A stretch of 64,000 nucleotides of DNA from Tenrec ecaudatus. Taxonomy: Eukaryota; Chordata; Mammalia; Afrosoricida; Tenrecidae. Position numbers and translations under genes: made by a program. Shown in pieces: positions 12,251-24,365 of the stretch. Position 1 is the first letter of the stretch, and each line of letters begins with the position of its first letter. A model generated the notes under the pieces. That model worked only from the letters and a program-made list of their open reading frames with translations. It searched no databases and was not told the DNA's origin. The stretch is taken from the NCBI RefSeq assembly GCF_050624435.1, contig NC_134534.1, forward strand, positions 64,131,501-64,195,500, given 5' to 3'.

Positions 12251-12552
12251 CTTTAAATGTTTGTAACTCTTACCTAAAGCCAAAGATTCTGTTGCAATAT
12301 ATATCAACATGGCCCTAAATGTAAGGGGGCATAGCTATGTTCACCGGCCACCTTTTGGAGATTCAACGGCAGGTTTTTAATTTTGAATAGTAAGCTAGCC
12401 ATACTTATGATTTTACTGACGTGAGTTAATAACATTTTGTACAATCTCCATATAGTCTATTCACTAAGTAATTTTTTGAAATTGCAACAAGCCTGAGATC
12501 ATGCATTCAGAGAGCTTCCAATATTAGAAACATTACTGTTGTTTCACAAACA

Positions 12553-12735
12553 GGTCAGGTTGCTTACCACCAGGTCAGCAGTTTGAAACCACTAATCAGC
12601 TCCAACGGGTAAAAATGAGGCTTTCTCCTTCTGTAGTGAATCGCTGACGTGGAAACCCACAGGGCAGTTCTATCCTGTTCGATAGGGCATCTATGAGTTA
12701 GAATTGATTTGATGACAGGGACTTTGAGGGTTTTT
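12553..12735 (+). repeat. AfroSINE
   Basis: Forward copy without the first bases: 'accaggtcagcagtttgaaa', 'aaaaatgaggctttctcctt', 'tggaaacccacagggcagtt', 'atgagttagaattgatttga'. Confidence 0.8.
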
Positions 12736-12849
12736 TAAATTATTCCATACTTATTAATTCTAATATACTTAATGGATTCCATAGAATTTACTTTGTAGAT
12801 GCTATGTTGTGTGCAAATAAAGACAGATTTACCGCATTCGCTCTCTCTT

Positions 12850-13045
12850 AGGAGCCGTGGTGGTGGAGTGGGCTAAAAGTCGGGTCGCTAAAGTCAACTC
12901 CGCAGTTTGAACTCACCAGCTGCTCCACTAGGGAAACGTGAGCTTTTCTGCTCCGTGAAGATTCTGTCTCTAAAACCATTGAGAGCAGTTCTGCTCTGCC
13001 CTGCGGGGTCTCGGAGTTGGAAAAGACTCGATGGAAGTGAGTTCT
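12850..13045 (+). repeat. AfroSINE, full length
   Basis: Starts 'ggagccgtggtggtggagtg', includes 'cagtttgaactcaccagctg' and ends 'aaaagactcgatggaagtga'. One of the best preserved copies here. Confidence 0.9.
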
Positions 13046-13149
13046 CGTTGCCCCATTTGCTTTCCTGCTTGCCTGTATGCACTAGCTAGGGTTCCTAACA
13101 CAATGTTCCATAGCACAGTAAGTGCGGCTCCTCTAAACTAGTTCCTTAG

Positions 13150-13657
13150 CACATGGATAAAGAGTGAAAGAATTCAATCTTTTGGCATTAAGTATTATGT
13201 TACCTATACTTTTTCATGAATAAGTATAGTAGGATGATGATGTTCCTTACTTAGAATTTTTTAATCAGAAATGGCTATGAGAATTTGTCAAATCCCTTAA
13301 TTATATCTAATGGAGTATTCTTCTTCTTTTTTGATTTAACAAATTGGTAATTTAGATTGATTGATTTTTACAATATTAAGCCATCGTGCATTCTTAGGCT
13401 AAACTATGCATAGATGTGTATATTATTATTATGAATTGTTTAAGTTGATTAATTAAAATTTTATTAGTGATTTTGTTAGTAAAAGTTTGAAGAATATTAT
13501 ATTACTTCTTGTAATTGGTCAAATTTATTGATAATTTTAATAATATTCATTTCTCATATTGTTTATGTCTATAAGTTCCAGAGTAATGTCTCCACTCTCT
13601 ATCCTGATACTGATCATCTGGGTCTATACTCCTCGTACCTGGCCACACTAATGAAAA
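13150..13657 (-). mobile_element. old L1 ORF2 fragment, 3' portion of a split copy
   Basis: The plus strand reads as the complement of ancient L1M RT coding sequence: 'gagaatttgtcaaatccctt', 'gattgatttttacaatatta', 'agccatcgtgcattcttagg', 'tatcctgatactgatcatct'. The same element continues at 19746, after a younger L1. Confidence 0.65.
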
Positions 13658-14385
13658 GTTTTTTTTGTTTTTTGTGGGTTTTTTTTAATTTTATTGGGGC
13701 TCATACAACTCTTATCTCAAGCCATACATACATCAATTGAGTAAAGCACCCTTATACATTAATTGATTGCCCTCATCATTCTCAAAATTCACCTTCCGCT
13801 TGGGTTCCTGGAATCAGCTCATTCTCCCTTCTTTCCCTCCCTCTCCCTCCCTGTTTCCCCCTCCCTCATGAACCCTTAATAATTTATAAATTATTATTTT
13901 ATCTTATCTTACTCTGCCCGGCGTCTCCCTTCACCCACTTTCCTGTTTCCCATCCCCCAGAGTGGAGGTTATATGTAGATCCCCAAGATCGGTTCCTCCC
14001 TTCTAACCCCTCTTCCCTCCCAGTATCGCCACTTTCCCATTGGTCCTGAGGGGTTCATCTGTCCTGGATTCCCTGTATTTCCAGATCCCAACTGTACTGC
14101 TGTGCATCCTCTGGTCTAGCCAGGTTTGCAAGGTAGAATTGGGATCATGATAGCTGCGGGAGAGGAACCATTTAAGAACTAGAGGAAGGTTGTGAGTTTC
14201 ATTATTGCTACACTGAACCCTGAGTAACTCATCTCCTCTCCAGTACCCCTCTGCTAGGAATGTCCAGTTGTCTAGAGTTGGGCATTGGGTCCCCATCATG
14301 CACTCCCCTCATTCATGATGATATGACCCACCCCCCCCGCCTTTGTTGCTTGAAACCTGGTCCCCTTGGCCCTTCATGATCACAC

Positions 14386-14765
14386 ATGTTGGTGTGCTAC
14401 TTCCATGTGGGCTTTGTTGCTCCTGGGCTAGATGGCCGCTTGTTTACTTTCAAGTCTTTAGGTCCCCAGATGCTATATCTCTCAATAGCCGGGCACCATC
14501 AGCCTTCTTCACCACACTTACTTATGCACACATTCATCTTCGGTGTTTATGTGGGGAAGGTGATCACACAATGATAGTTTTTGTTCTTTGGTGTCTGCTA
14601 CCTGATCCCTTCAGCACCTCGTGTTCACTTAGGCTTGTGTGCTTCTTCTCTGTGGGCTTTGTTGCTTCCAAGCTAGATGAACACTTGTTTGCCTTCAAGC
14701 CTTTAAGACCCCAGATGCTATATCTTTTTGATAGCCAGGCACCATCAGTTTTCTTCACCACGTTT
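14386..14765 (-). repeat. tandem ~246 bp unit within L1 3' UTR
   Basis: Two adjacent, diverged units share 'tgtgggctttgttgc', 'ccccagatgctatatct', 'gggcaccatca' and 'ttcttcacca'. The landmark 'tgtgggctttgttgc' falls at about 14406 and 14651. Other L1 3' ends in this window (37360-37560, 22950-23060, 53240-53370) carry a single unit. Confidence 0.85.
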
Positions 14766-16319
14766 GCTTATGCACACGTCTGTCTTTGGCGATCATGTCA
14801 GGAAAGTGGGTATCATGGAATGAATATTTAACTGAGCTAGGTGCTATTGTATTGAAGGTGTGCACGCAAGGAGACCCAATGCCCACCTGCTACCCTACTA
14901 CTGAACCTATAAATTAATGCACATAGGTCTAGTTCCCCCATAATCATAAATATATTTACATATGTGCATGGCTGTATTTAGGCTTCTATGTATGCCCTTT
15001 GCCTCCTACTCCTTTCCACTATTTCCTATTATGCTTTCCTCCTGTCCCACTACCATATTAAGCCTTCATTCTGGTTTCAGTAATTCCTCTCAGTGACCTT
15101 GCCCTTGGTAACTCCCTACCAGTCCTCCCATTCCCTCCCTCCACTGGTTTTGAACCACTCGTTGTTTCCTTGTCCCTGGGTTGGCCAACACCTCCTCCCT
15201 TCCCCTACCTCCCACACTCGTATGTCCCTCTGGGACCATTGGTCCCATTATTTTCTTCTCACATTGTATGCCCAGCCTATCTTATCTAGGTGGACCTACA
15301 GATTTAATAATATGTGCATAAAATGTGGATGGCTTTGACAGCACCAAAATGGCACATAAGAACATGGCATCAACAGCAGCAACACTGACATGCTAACAAA
15401 CAAAAAGCCACTGACATACAAAATTTAAAAGAAGAGGAAAAAAAGAAAAAATCTAAACTAAAAGACAGCAAAAAAAAAAAAAAAACACCTGTTAGTAGTT
15501 CGAGGTCTGTTTGTTGACTTTTAGGAGTGTTTTCTGGATGAGTCTGATGGGGTGCCACCTTCTGGCCCTAAAGTCCATCCTTTATACTCCCTCAAGACCT
15601 TGCTCTGCTTCCCCCGCTGCTCTATTACATGCCCCCAGTGTTTTGCCTCAGTGTAGTGGGGTCAACTCAGTCACACATCCCCCACTGTGTCGCTGGTGCT
15701 GTCCCATGTAGGGCCATGGGTCAGTGCAGGATGTCGCATCTCGCTGTGGGGCCGACTATATGGTCCTCTCTGTACATTGAGACCTTCGAGCCGGCCTATC
15801 GTCCTCTGGGCTTGGTGGGCCCAGGTGGGCTCCACTCCGTTCTTCCTCTTTCCTTTGCTTCAGCTTCCTTCTGGATGTGGTGTGGTGGGTCAGTTCCTTT
15901 CTCACACCAGATGATCTATTTTCATTTTCTGTGGTACTCCCTTCAATGGCAGGGGTCGGGGTAATTCTGGTTGGGGCCAGTGTATGGTCCAGTCTCTTTG
16001 TGTATTCCTCCATGCTTATGTTGCCCTCCTGGTTTGACGTGTCATGGTAGGGTCCATATGCATGTTCCAGTTCTGTGAGGACACAACCAATACTGTCCCC
16101 CAGGTGGGTTAGTACCCTGTTCCCCCCATGCCATCCACTTAGGTTCTCCCCACCCTGCTTCTCCCTCCACCTGTCCTACTTCCCCTTCTTTATGCTGGGC
16201 TCTCATGTACCTCCCTATGTGTGGCCGCCCTCCCTCCAACTATCTATGCTTCCACCCATTTATTGCGAGATAGGTGTTTATTCTTCATTCCTGGCATGCT
16301 GATTGTACTTACCTCAGGG

Positions 16320-19300
16320 GACATGGTTTACCCGTCCTTTTGAGTTTGACTTACCTCATTTAACATAATTCCTTTCAGCTCTACCCACGAAACAACATGT
16401 TTCATGTGATCGTCCATGTTTTTCAGTGCTGCATAGTACTCCATTGTGTGTATGAGGCAAAGTTTACTAACCCACTCATCTATCTATGGAAACTTAGACT
16501 GTTTCCAAGTCTTTGCAATTGTGAATTGTGCCTCAATAAACATCGGAGTGCCTGTGACTGGTCATATTTTATTTGCTGCTTCCACCAGGTATATGCCCAG
16601 TAGAGGGATGGCTGGGTCATAAGGTAGATCAATTTCCATTTTCTTTAAGTATCTCCAGATTGCTTTCCACAGTGGCTGTACAAATCTACACGACCACCAG
16701 CAGTGGAGGAGGGTTCCTACTTCACCACAGCACCCCCAACACTTGTTGATCTCTGATTTGCTGATCTGGGCTAGCCTCGAGGGTATTAGGTGGTATCTCA
16801 TGGTTGTTTTGATTTGCATTTGTCTTATGGCTAAGGAACTGGAACACTTTCTCATATGCTTATTGGCCATATGGGTCTCCTCCCTAGTGAAAGTTCTTTT
16901 CAGTTCTTTTGCCCACTTCCTTAGGGGATTAACTGTTTTCCTCTTTTTGTAGGTCACGATGGTTGTTGTAGATTTTAGTAATGAGTCCTTTGTCTTATGT
17001 GTCATTACTAAAAATCTTCTCCTAGTCTGTGGGCTGTCTTGTCACCCTCTTGGTGAAATCTTTCAAGGTGCCCAGGTGCTTTATTCTTATTAAATCCCAT
17101 TTGTCAATTTCCAGTTTGCCTGTGTGTGTACCCTTCCCTATTGCAGTGTGCCTATGAGTTCCCTGGGACAGTGCTCTAAGGTTAGTCCCAATTCCCTCCT
17201 TGATGGTCCTGATGGTTTGGAGTTTAACTTCTAGGTCTGTGATCCATCTTGAGTTTATTCTTGTGCATGGAGTGAGGTAAATGCCTTGCTTTACCTTTCT
17301 GCATGTGGATATCCATTGTTTCCAGCACCACTTGTTTAAAAGGTCATCAGCTTTCCTCCAGATCCTGGATGCTTCCTCCCCCCAACTACCATGATCCAAA
17401 TTCTACCTTGCAGGACTGGATAGGACAGAGGTTGTACACTAGTGCATATGAGAGCTGGAGGCAAAGGGAATCCAGGGTGGATGATACCTTCTGGACCAGG
17501 GGTGTAAGGGACGATGCTGGGAGAGTGGAGGGTGAGTGGGTTGGAAAGGGGGAACTGATTACAAGGATCCACATGTAACCTCCTCCCCGGGAGATGGACA
17601 GCAGAGAAGGGGGTGAAGGGAGACTCTGGATAGGGCAAGATATGACAAAATAACAATCTATAAATTATCAAGGGCTCATGCAGGAGTGGGGAGTGGGGAG
17701 GGAGGGGAAAAAAATAAAGAGGACCCGATGCAGAGGGCTTAAGTGGAAAGCAAATGCTTTGAGAGTGATTAGGGCAAAGAATGCACGGATGTGCTTTATA
17801 CAATTGATGTATGTGATAAGAGTTGTGTGAGCCCCTAATAAAATGTTTAAAAAAAAGAAAAGAAAAAGGAAAGAAAGAAAATGATTAGGGCAAAGAATGT
17901 ATAGATGTGCTTTATACAATTGATGTATGTATATGTATGGATTGTGATGAGAGTTGTATGAGCCCCTAATAAAATGTTGTTTTTTTTAAAAAGGGCATCA
18001 GCTTCCCACTTGATGATTTGGGGACCCCTGTCGAAGATCTGTTGTCTATAGGCTGATGGTTTTATTCTTGGGCTTTCTATTCTTTTCCATGGTCTGAGTG
18101 TCTGCCATTGTGCCAGTACCGTGCCGTTTTGACCACTGAAACTGTGTAGTAGGCATTAAAATCGGGTAAGGTGAGTCCTCCAACTGTGTCCTTCTTGAGG
18201 AATTCTCTGCTAATTCTGGGTTTCTTCCCTCTCCATATGAAATTGGTGGTCAGTTTTTCCAATCCTTTGAAGAAGGTTGATGGTATTTGAATTGGAATAG
18301 CATTGAACTTGTAAAGTGCTTTAGGAAGAACTGTCATCTTTACTATGTTGAACCTTCCATTTGATGGGGTCACTTTTGGTTTCTTGTAATAGGGTTTTAT
18401 AATTATGCTTATATAGGTCTTTAGTATTTTTTGTTAAATATATTCCTAGGTATTTCAGTTTGTTCTTAGCTACTGTCAAGGGTACTTCCTTCTTAATCCC
18501 CTTTTCCATGGTCCTGTCCAATGTGTATAGAAAACCTACCGACTCCTGTTTATTGATCTTGTATCCTGCTACTCTTCCATATTCCTCTATCGCTGTAAGT
18601 ACTCCAGCTGTGGAGCTTTTGTGGTTTTCAATGTACAGGATCATGTCATCTGCAAATAGCGATAGTTTCACCTCCTCCTCTCCCATTTGGATCCCTTTGA
18701 TGTCCTTCCGCTGGCTTATGTTGTTAGCCAGAACCTCCAGAACGATACTGAATAGAAGTCGGGACAGGGCGTATCCTTGTCTTGTACCCTTTTTCAGTGG
18801 GATTGTTCTTGTCTTTTCTCCATTGTCTATGATGTTGGCCATTGGTCTTTCATTGTTTAGCTCTCTGGCCTCTTTGCTGAGCTCCTTTCCCAGTGATCTG
18901 TTTTCTCTGATAGTGGAGTGTTAAAGTCACCTACTATGATTGTTGATTCCATGATTTCTTTTTTCATCTTTTTAATAGTTTGACAAAATCCACCGCACCA
19001 TTATTAGGAGTGTAAATATCCAATGTGCTAAGTGTTTCCTGGTTTACTGAACCCTTGAGCATTATGTAGTGTCCCTCTGTCTTTTTTTATGGTTTGGATC
19101 TTGAGGTCCATTTTGTCGGAGATTAAGAGCTATCCCTGTCTCTTTGGAGTTACTATTTGATTGGTAAACTTTCTGCCAACCCTTTATTCTTAGCATATTC
19201 TTGTCTGTGCGCTTAAAATGTGTCTCTTGCAGGCAACAGATTGATGGATTATGTTTTCTGAGCCAGTTCTCAAGCCTTTTTCTTTTAATGTATGGATTGA

Positions 19301-19388
19301 GTCCATTGGGATTCAGACTTATTATCACTATCTGTGGATTCCTAGTTGTCATTCCCTGTTTTGTGTTTTGGGTCTTTACCAATCTCAC
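16320..19388 (-). pseudogene. L1 ORF2 remnant (endonuclease and reverse transcriptase)
   Basis: Fragments of the L1 ORF2 protein in several frames. Endonuclease: 19062-19388, with 'SICCLQETHFK' and 'IKGWQKVYQ'; the frame continues to 'VGDFNTPLS'-like coding near 18905. RT: 18321-18842, with the FADDM catalytic box, 'LEVLANNI', 'GYKINKQ' and 'KYLGIYLTK'; then 18077-18373 with '[16 protein letters not shown]'. C-terminal region: 17022-17399 with 'NKWCWKQWIS', and 16562-17005 with 'ANKHMRKCS', 'KTTMRYHLIPSR' and 'GTLLHCWWSC'. The endonuclease segment joins 'RELNNERPMANII' in an open frame, skipping the N-terminal half of RT. At 17357-17984 the frame is cut by a nested L1. Confidence 0.9.
17357..17984 (+). 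mobile_element. nested L1 3' end with doubled tail
   Basis: A plus-strand L1 3' UTR inside the minus-strand L1. It starts near 'cttcctccccccaactacca' and ends 'gagcccctaataaaatgttt' plus an A/G-rich tail at 17850-17880. A second short L1 3' end (17881-17984), again ending 'gagcccctaataaaatg', follows. Host sequence is duplicated imperfectly around it (about 22 bp, 17335-17356 and 17985-18006, both containing 'catcagctt'). Confidence 0.85.
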
Positions 19389-19745
19389 TTCATATCAGTG
19401 TGCTGTGTTTGAGTGGAGAGTTTCTGTCTTGTCCTCTTTTCCATCTGAGACCCTGGTGTCCTGGTAATTGTTGCTGGCATGTTGGCTTCTAGATGGAGAT
19501 GGGCTATGTGGTGGTCTCCTGTTTGTTCTTGGTGGAGGTTGATCCTCTGGCCATAGTGAGTCAGCCAGTATCTTCCACAGGGTCGGGTGTCTTGCAGCAT
19601 ATTCTTTGAGTCTTTCCTTGTCATGGAAGACCCTTATCTCACCCTCTATCTTAATGGAAATCTTGGCAGTGTACAGGATTCAGGGGCGCCCTCAGCAGGC
19701 AGACAGCGCCCCGGGTCGCAGCTACAGGTCTCTGCAGGCCAGCCT

Positions 19746-20345
19746 CACTAATTAAAAATTATTCATTCCATTGACTTCATATAATCCGCTTTGGTTTGAC
19801 TAATTCTCTCTATCTTTCTCTTCTCTCATTAATTGATTTCTTCACCACCCTTTTCTATTTTTGTTTTCTGCTTGCTCTGAGTTTCATTTGCTGTCATTCT
19901 CCTAGGTTTCCTCATTTCTCCACTCATTTTTATGGTGGAAGTTGAACTTACAGAAATTATATCTTTTCATTACTAATACAGACATTCTTCTTTACTACTG
20001 TGGCACCACCAATATCTCCCTAAATACTGCTTTAGAAGCATCACACACAATTAGATAAGCTATGTTTTCATTTTCATTGAATTCATAACACTTTCTATTT
20101 TTTTTTCTTTTTTTTACTTTGACTTAAAATTTACTTAGAAATGTGTTTACCATTGACAGATATGAAGAGATTATTTTCCAGAGATATTTCTATTACAAAT
20201 TTCTAATTTACTTCTATTGTAGGTGCACATATTTCATGTTATTTGACTCCTTGTAAATTTATTGAGTCTTGATATATAGCTCATAATACAGTCTGTCTTG
20301 TTCAATTTAGTGTTCACTTGATAAAAAATAAATGCATTATGCTTT
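19746..20345 (-). mobile_element. old L1 fragment, 5' portion of the split copy
   Basis: Continues the relic at 13150-13657 after the younger L1. Landmarks of the ancient L1 complement are 'ttctgcttgctctgagtttc', 'ttttcattttcattgaattc' and 'taaatttattgagtcttgat'. The junction order fits one element split by one insertion. Confidence 0.65.
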
Positions 20346-20354
20346 TATTAGATG

Positions 20355-20440
20355 TCACACTCAAACTCACTGCCATTGAGTTGACTCTGTATTGCTCTGT
20401 AAAGGTTAACTAGGCCAACCTAGTTGCTAACAGTTAGTAT
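20355..20440 (-). repeat. AfroSINE fragment
   Basis: 'aaactcactgccattgagtt' followed by 'gactctgtattgctctgtaa' is the reverse SINE tail, strongly decayed. Confidence 0.5.
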
Positions 20441-21585
20441 TAAGACTTCAATAGCCTAACAGATTTTATGTGACTGTTCTATAAATTATTGAGAAAAGAA
20501 ATATCAATCTCAAGCTGTAGTTATGGATTTGTCTATTCCTCATTGTTACTTTATCCTTTTGTGTTTATATTTTATATTTGTTTTGCTGCTGCAATATTCT
20601 ATGACCTTTATTCTTTTGGGTGCATTGTTTGTAATCCGTTCAGATCAAATATTCTCTCACTGGCAGAAAAAGTTTATTCTTTGTTCGAAAAAAATTACTT
20701 AATTATTTGCAAAGGGCTAGCATTTCATTTAAAAGTCATATTGTGATTATTTTTCTCATCATGGTCCCGCAAGATATAGCCATCATTTTCAAAGTATTCT
20801 GTTCTTACATATTTCCTTGTCATCTAGTTTGGCTTTATATTTCCTTATACCGTACAGGAGGGGACTCATAACTGATAAAATCAGAAGAGAACTTTTAAAT
20901 AGGCAACTCACAGCCTATGTGCAGTTCCCTCCTAGATGTCACAGGGCCACAGTGAAGGAGGAACTTTTTTGGTGATTAATTGTGAGTGCTCTGAGGAATT
21001 AAATCAGTGGGCAGTGATGTTTCATGTTCCCCGGCTTAGCTCCAGGTTGCCTTGCAACTTCCTGTCTCTCTACTTTGCCCATGTTTTTAAGCCGAAATAT
21101 TTGTTTCTGATTATAAAGCCCTGCCCAAGGCAGAGTCGTCTGTGTTCTATCACAACTAATTAATATTAAGTTTCTGCCTGTTTATTACTCTAGTGTGTAA
21201 GAATGGTGATCTAGGTGATGGTAACATAAACAAAGTTTGCGCAACTTTGGGAGAATGTAGATAAGGTATCTGAAAGCAGCCCCAAAGGAGAGCTGTCTGT
21301 AAATGAAAGATGTGGGAGAGCAACAAGGGTCCCAAATGATGATCATCATAAGGTACGGATTATGACTATTAAAATGCAATGAAAAAAATATTCAAAATTT
21401 CAAATTTGAACTGTAATGAAGAATTACTGAAGCAGTAATTCTAAATTATAAGTCAAAAGTATTGCTACATCATAAACCCATTATTAATAAAAATATAGAT
21501 ATATGAAGCCATTGATTCTTGATTGAGATGTCTATATATATGGCCCTTGTTTTGTAGCCATAATCCCTTATGTGATAGCTTATCA
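20441..21585. other. unassigned sequence
   Basis: AT-rich, with no gene or repeat I can name. Confidence 0.3.
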
Positions 21586-21589
21586 GTTC

Positions 21590-21770
21590 TAGCCTCTCTA
21601 CCTGGTGGCATAATGACTATGTGTTGAACTGCTAACCACAAGGTCAGTTGTTCAAGACCAGCATCCCCACTGTAGGAAATAAGATGTGGCAAATTGCTTC
21701 TGTAAGGAGTACAGTCTTGGAAACCCTTGGGACAGTTCTACTTTGTCCTAAAGTGGAAATAGGGAATGTG
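21590..21770 (+). repeat. AfroSINE
   Basis: 'gaactgctaaccacaaggtc', 'gttcaagaccagcatcccca', 'cagtcttggaaacccttggg' in the correct order; the end is diverged. Confidence 0.75.
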
Positions 21771-21892
21771 TTTTTCTGCCAAAGTTCATTGGGAAATTTA
21801 GAATGTCATTCAAAGGTCATACAAAATATATCAACTTAAAAATCAGACTGCTATATTTGGTCAGACATTTAACTAACTCACCCCTAATGTGA

Positions 21893-22110
21893 TGGCTGAG
21901 AAGCGTTGGTGGCTTAGTAAATAATATGTCCGGCTGCTAAACTCAAGGTAGTGGTTCAAAGCCACTAGCCTGTCCACAGGGAAAAGATGAGGCTTTCTAC
22001 TCCTACAAACAGTTACAGTCTCTGAAACCACAGGGGCGGTTCTATATTGTCCTATAGGGTCAGTATGAGTCACAATTGACTCAATGGCAATGAGTTTGGT
22101 TTGGGTTTGT
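21893..22110 (+). repeat. AfroSINE, full length
   Basis: Starts 'gagaagcgttggtggcttag', then 'gtggttcaaagccactagcc', 'atgaggctttctactcctac', 'ctatagggtcagtatgagtc', and ends 'caatggcaatgagtttggtt' with the family's G/T-rich tail. Confidence 0.9.
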
Positions 22111-22479
22111 GCCTGTGGTTATAATATCATTCTGAATGGAGTTCTCTGCTATGCTGAGGGACAGGATTAAGATGGGATTGATTCTCCAGTAGAGGATGAG
22201 AGAAAAAAATGGAGTTTTCTATTCCCAAAGAGTTATAGTCTTCCCCCAAATGGGAACTCTTCTGGGTGAACTGAACTCTACCTCAGACACACTTGTAACC
22301 TGAGGACTTATGTGGAAAACACACTGTGTCTGAGGCAGAAGAAGACAGGTGTGCTAAGAGCAGTGTACTGTTGGTTGACAAACAAGGTCTTGGTACATCA
22401 GCACCCTGTGTGCTTTCTTAATACACGTATTATCCTGGCAAGCCTGTGACAGTCATTCTGTTATGGTCTGCTCATCCTT

Positions 22480-23575
22480 GTTTATATTAGGGTGTTTCTC
22501 AGAGATGCATTGCCATTGGGGCTCACCCTCTTGCAGCTGTGTTATTTGTTTATTTTTTAGTAAATGAAACCCAGGGATGTTGAGACTACAAGGAAAGAAA
22601 ATATAACAAGGGTTGGGGGATGGGAGATATGAAAGGGTGGAGGGGTTGAAGTGAAAAAGTCCAGAAAGGAAAAGTATGCTTTGGAAAACATGTATGATTA
22701 CGGAAGAAATTGCACAATTATGTTTGACATGATTGGATTATAGAAGGACATGACATAGGTATTGGATCCCAAGCCACAGCAAATTAAAAAAATAAAATAA
22801 AGGCATAGATCCAGGAATGGGTTTTGGGCTCACACTAAATCCTAGTTCCAACTTTAGAACAATCAATCAGTTCTTATGTCATGGTCCCACTCAATGCTCA
22901 CCTTCATGAAATGATCACTGAAGATAAAGGGGCTACAGCAAAGTGTGATAAAGACAGCAGATGGTTCCTGCTATCGATTGAAATAGCATCTGGAGTTCTT
23001 AAAAGCTTGTATTCAAACAAGCATCCATCTAAGTGAAGGGCCAACTGAGTTCACATGGAGGATGCACACCAGGAAGCACACCAAGGATGACAATGACAGC
23101 ATCTGAATATGGTGAGGAGAAAAACAACAGAGCAAAACTTATGAACACCAGATTTATAGGGGAAAGTGGGAGCCCCAAGCCCATCTGCAGAGTGCCAAGT
23201 CAAACTGAGCAAGTCACTGCAGATCCACTCTAGCCATAGGCAGGAGTCTTGAACACCCTTACTGTCAAGCAGAGACATTGTAATCTTGATTATGCAGGAT
23301 TGGCCTTCATAGGTGGCCAGGTGACCACCCTATAGAAGTGACCTGAATTTGTTCTGGTACAAGTATCTCTTACCTGTGACATGACGGAAATGTCTTCCCT
23401 GGCTGTTGAATGTCGTTGGGGGTCTTTTCCTTCTTACACATTATTTGTATTTTTGTCTGTATACTATTATGTTTTTATCCTGGCCACCTTAACGTGATTT
23501 TGTTTTGCATTGTTTTCTGTGGGGTCTCCCAGCTGTGAAGCACAGGAGGAGTGGATGTATAATGAGAATAACTGA
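22480..23575 (+). mobile_element. older L1 3' region
   Basis: A diverged relative of the younger L1 3' UTR. 'catctggagttcttaaaagc', 'caagcatccatctaagtgaa' and 'gttcacatggaggatgcaca' align with the corresponding segment at 37440-37530. The upstream block 'cagagatgcattgccattgg' to 'atgaaacccagggatgttga' recurs at 52780-52870 and 53755-53835. No coding part remains. Confidence 0.65.
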
Positions 23576-23599
23576 TACAAGGGTGAGATAGCTAAGGTT

Positions 23600-24290
23600 T
23601 ATTGTGTCAACTTGGCCGATAAACACATGTGGGATTAACTGAAGGGTGGAGAGATAAAGGGCTCAGTGAGCCTTGCCTTCCTAGTTCTCTTGTCTCTTGC
23701 TCTCTGATGGTAGGATGAGGGTGCTAGCCAGTTCCCTGCTTCAGCTGGCAAGGCTCACTTTCTGCAAGACATCCCTGAGGAGAGCCACATGGACCTACCC
23801 TGATGCATCCTTAGTTGCTGGAGCAGCCATGTGGAGACCACTGCCAACATTGAGATGCTTACATGCTCACTGATTTGGCTTTCTTCCTGCAGTTGGCGTT
23901 ATAGTGTGTGTTTTGTGAGATGGAGGAGGACTTTGTGGATTGGTGTTAGACATATGGGCTATGTTGGACTTATGAGCGTGAGCAGCACTGGATTGGGATG
24001 CTTTCTTAATGTACACTTGCCTTTTATATAAAACTCTCTCATATACATAAGAGTTTCTATGATGATAATAAGGGTAAGGGGATTTGATTTCACGAGTAAC
24101 TGATGAAGATGGGAGGGGAAGAGAGCACTAGAATGGATTGTGAATGCATAACTCATCTTAGAGGTGATTTAACTATTTGGGGAGGGTGCTCTAAAATTGA
24201 TGTGGGGGTGATTTTCTAATTATCCGTCATATGATTGAATGACTGAACTATTGAATTATATGATGTATAAATTACTTGCTAACAAAACTG
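23600..24290 (-). repeat. R1 interspersed repeat, reverse copy
   Basis: Starts at the 'tgtgtcaacttgg' terminus, the complement of the '...caagttgaca' end seen at 32680 and 57895. The opposite terminus is degraded. Class is not assigned; see the copies at 29036, 32216, 35785, 39832 and 57453. Confidence 0.45.
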
Positions 24291-24307
24291 TTGAAAAAAA
24301 GAAAGAG

Positions 24308-24365
24308 TTTTTGTCTCTGAAACTCACAAGGACATTTCCACCCTATCCTATAGGATTGTTATGAG
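24308..24365 (+). repeat. AfroSINE 3' fragment
   Basis: 'tgtctctgaaactcacaagg' then 'cctataggattgttatgagt': only the distal SINE body. Confidence 0.55.

Larger units (their letters stand above)
13658..19745 (-). mobile_element. L1 retrotransposon with internal gaps (6.1 kb)
   Basis: A minus-strand L1 inserted in an older L1, with imperfect 12 bp duplications at 13646-13657 and 19746-19757 (cactaatgaaaa versus cactaattaaaa). From 3' to 5': poly(A) as T-runs; a 3' UTR of about 2.6 kb; ORF2 C-terminus (16320-17399); a nested plus-strand L1 (17357-17984); the RT segment (18077-18842, FADDMILYIEN at about 18620-18650); endonuclease (18905-19388); ORF1 C-terminus (19390-19677); and a GC-rich 65 bp at the 5' end. 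Roughly 450 codons between endonuclease and mid-RT are missing, and most of ORF1 is absent. Frameshifts and stops make it inactive. Confidence 0.9.

Noticed and set aside
12850..12960. tRNA-like sequence
   Set aside because: The box B-like motif belongs to the AfroSINE head; no intact tRNA fold or anticodon arm.
15629..16013. Frames of 75-111 codons on both strands
   Set aside because: They lie in the L1 3' UTR, which is GC-rich and has open frames by composition.
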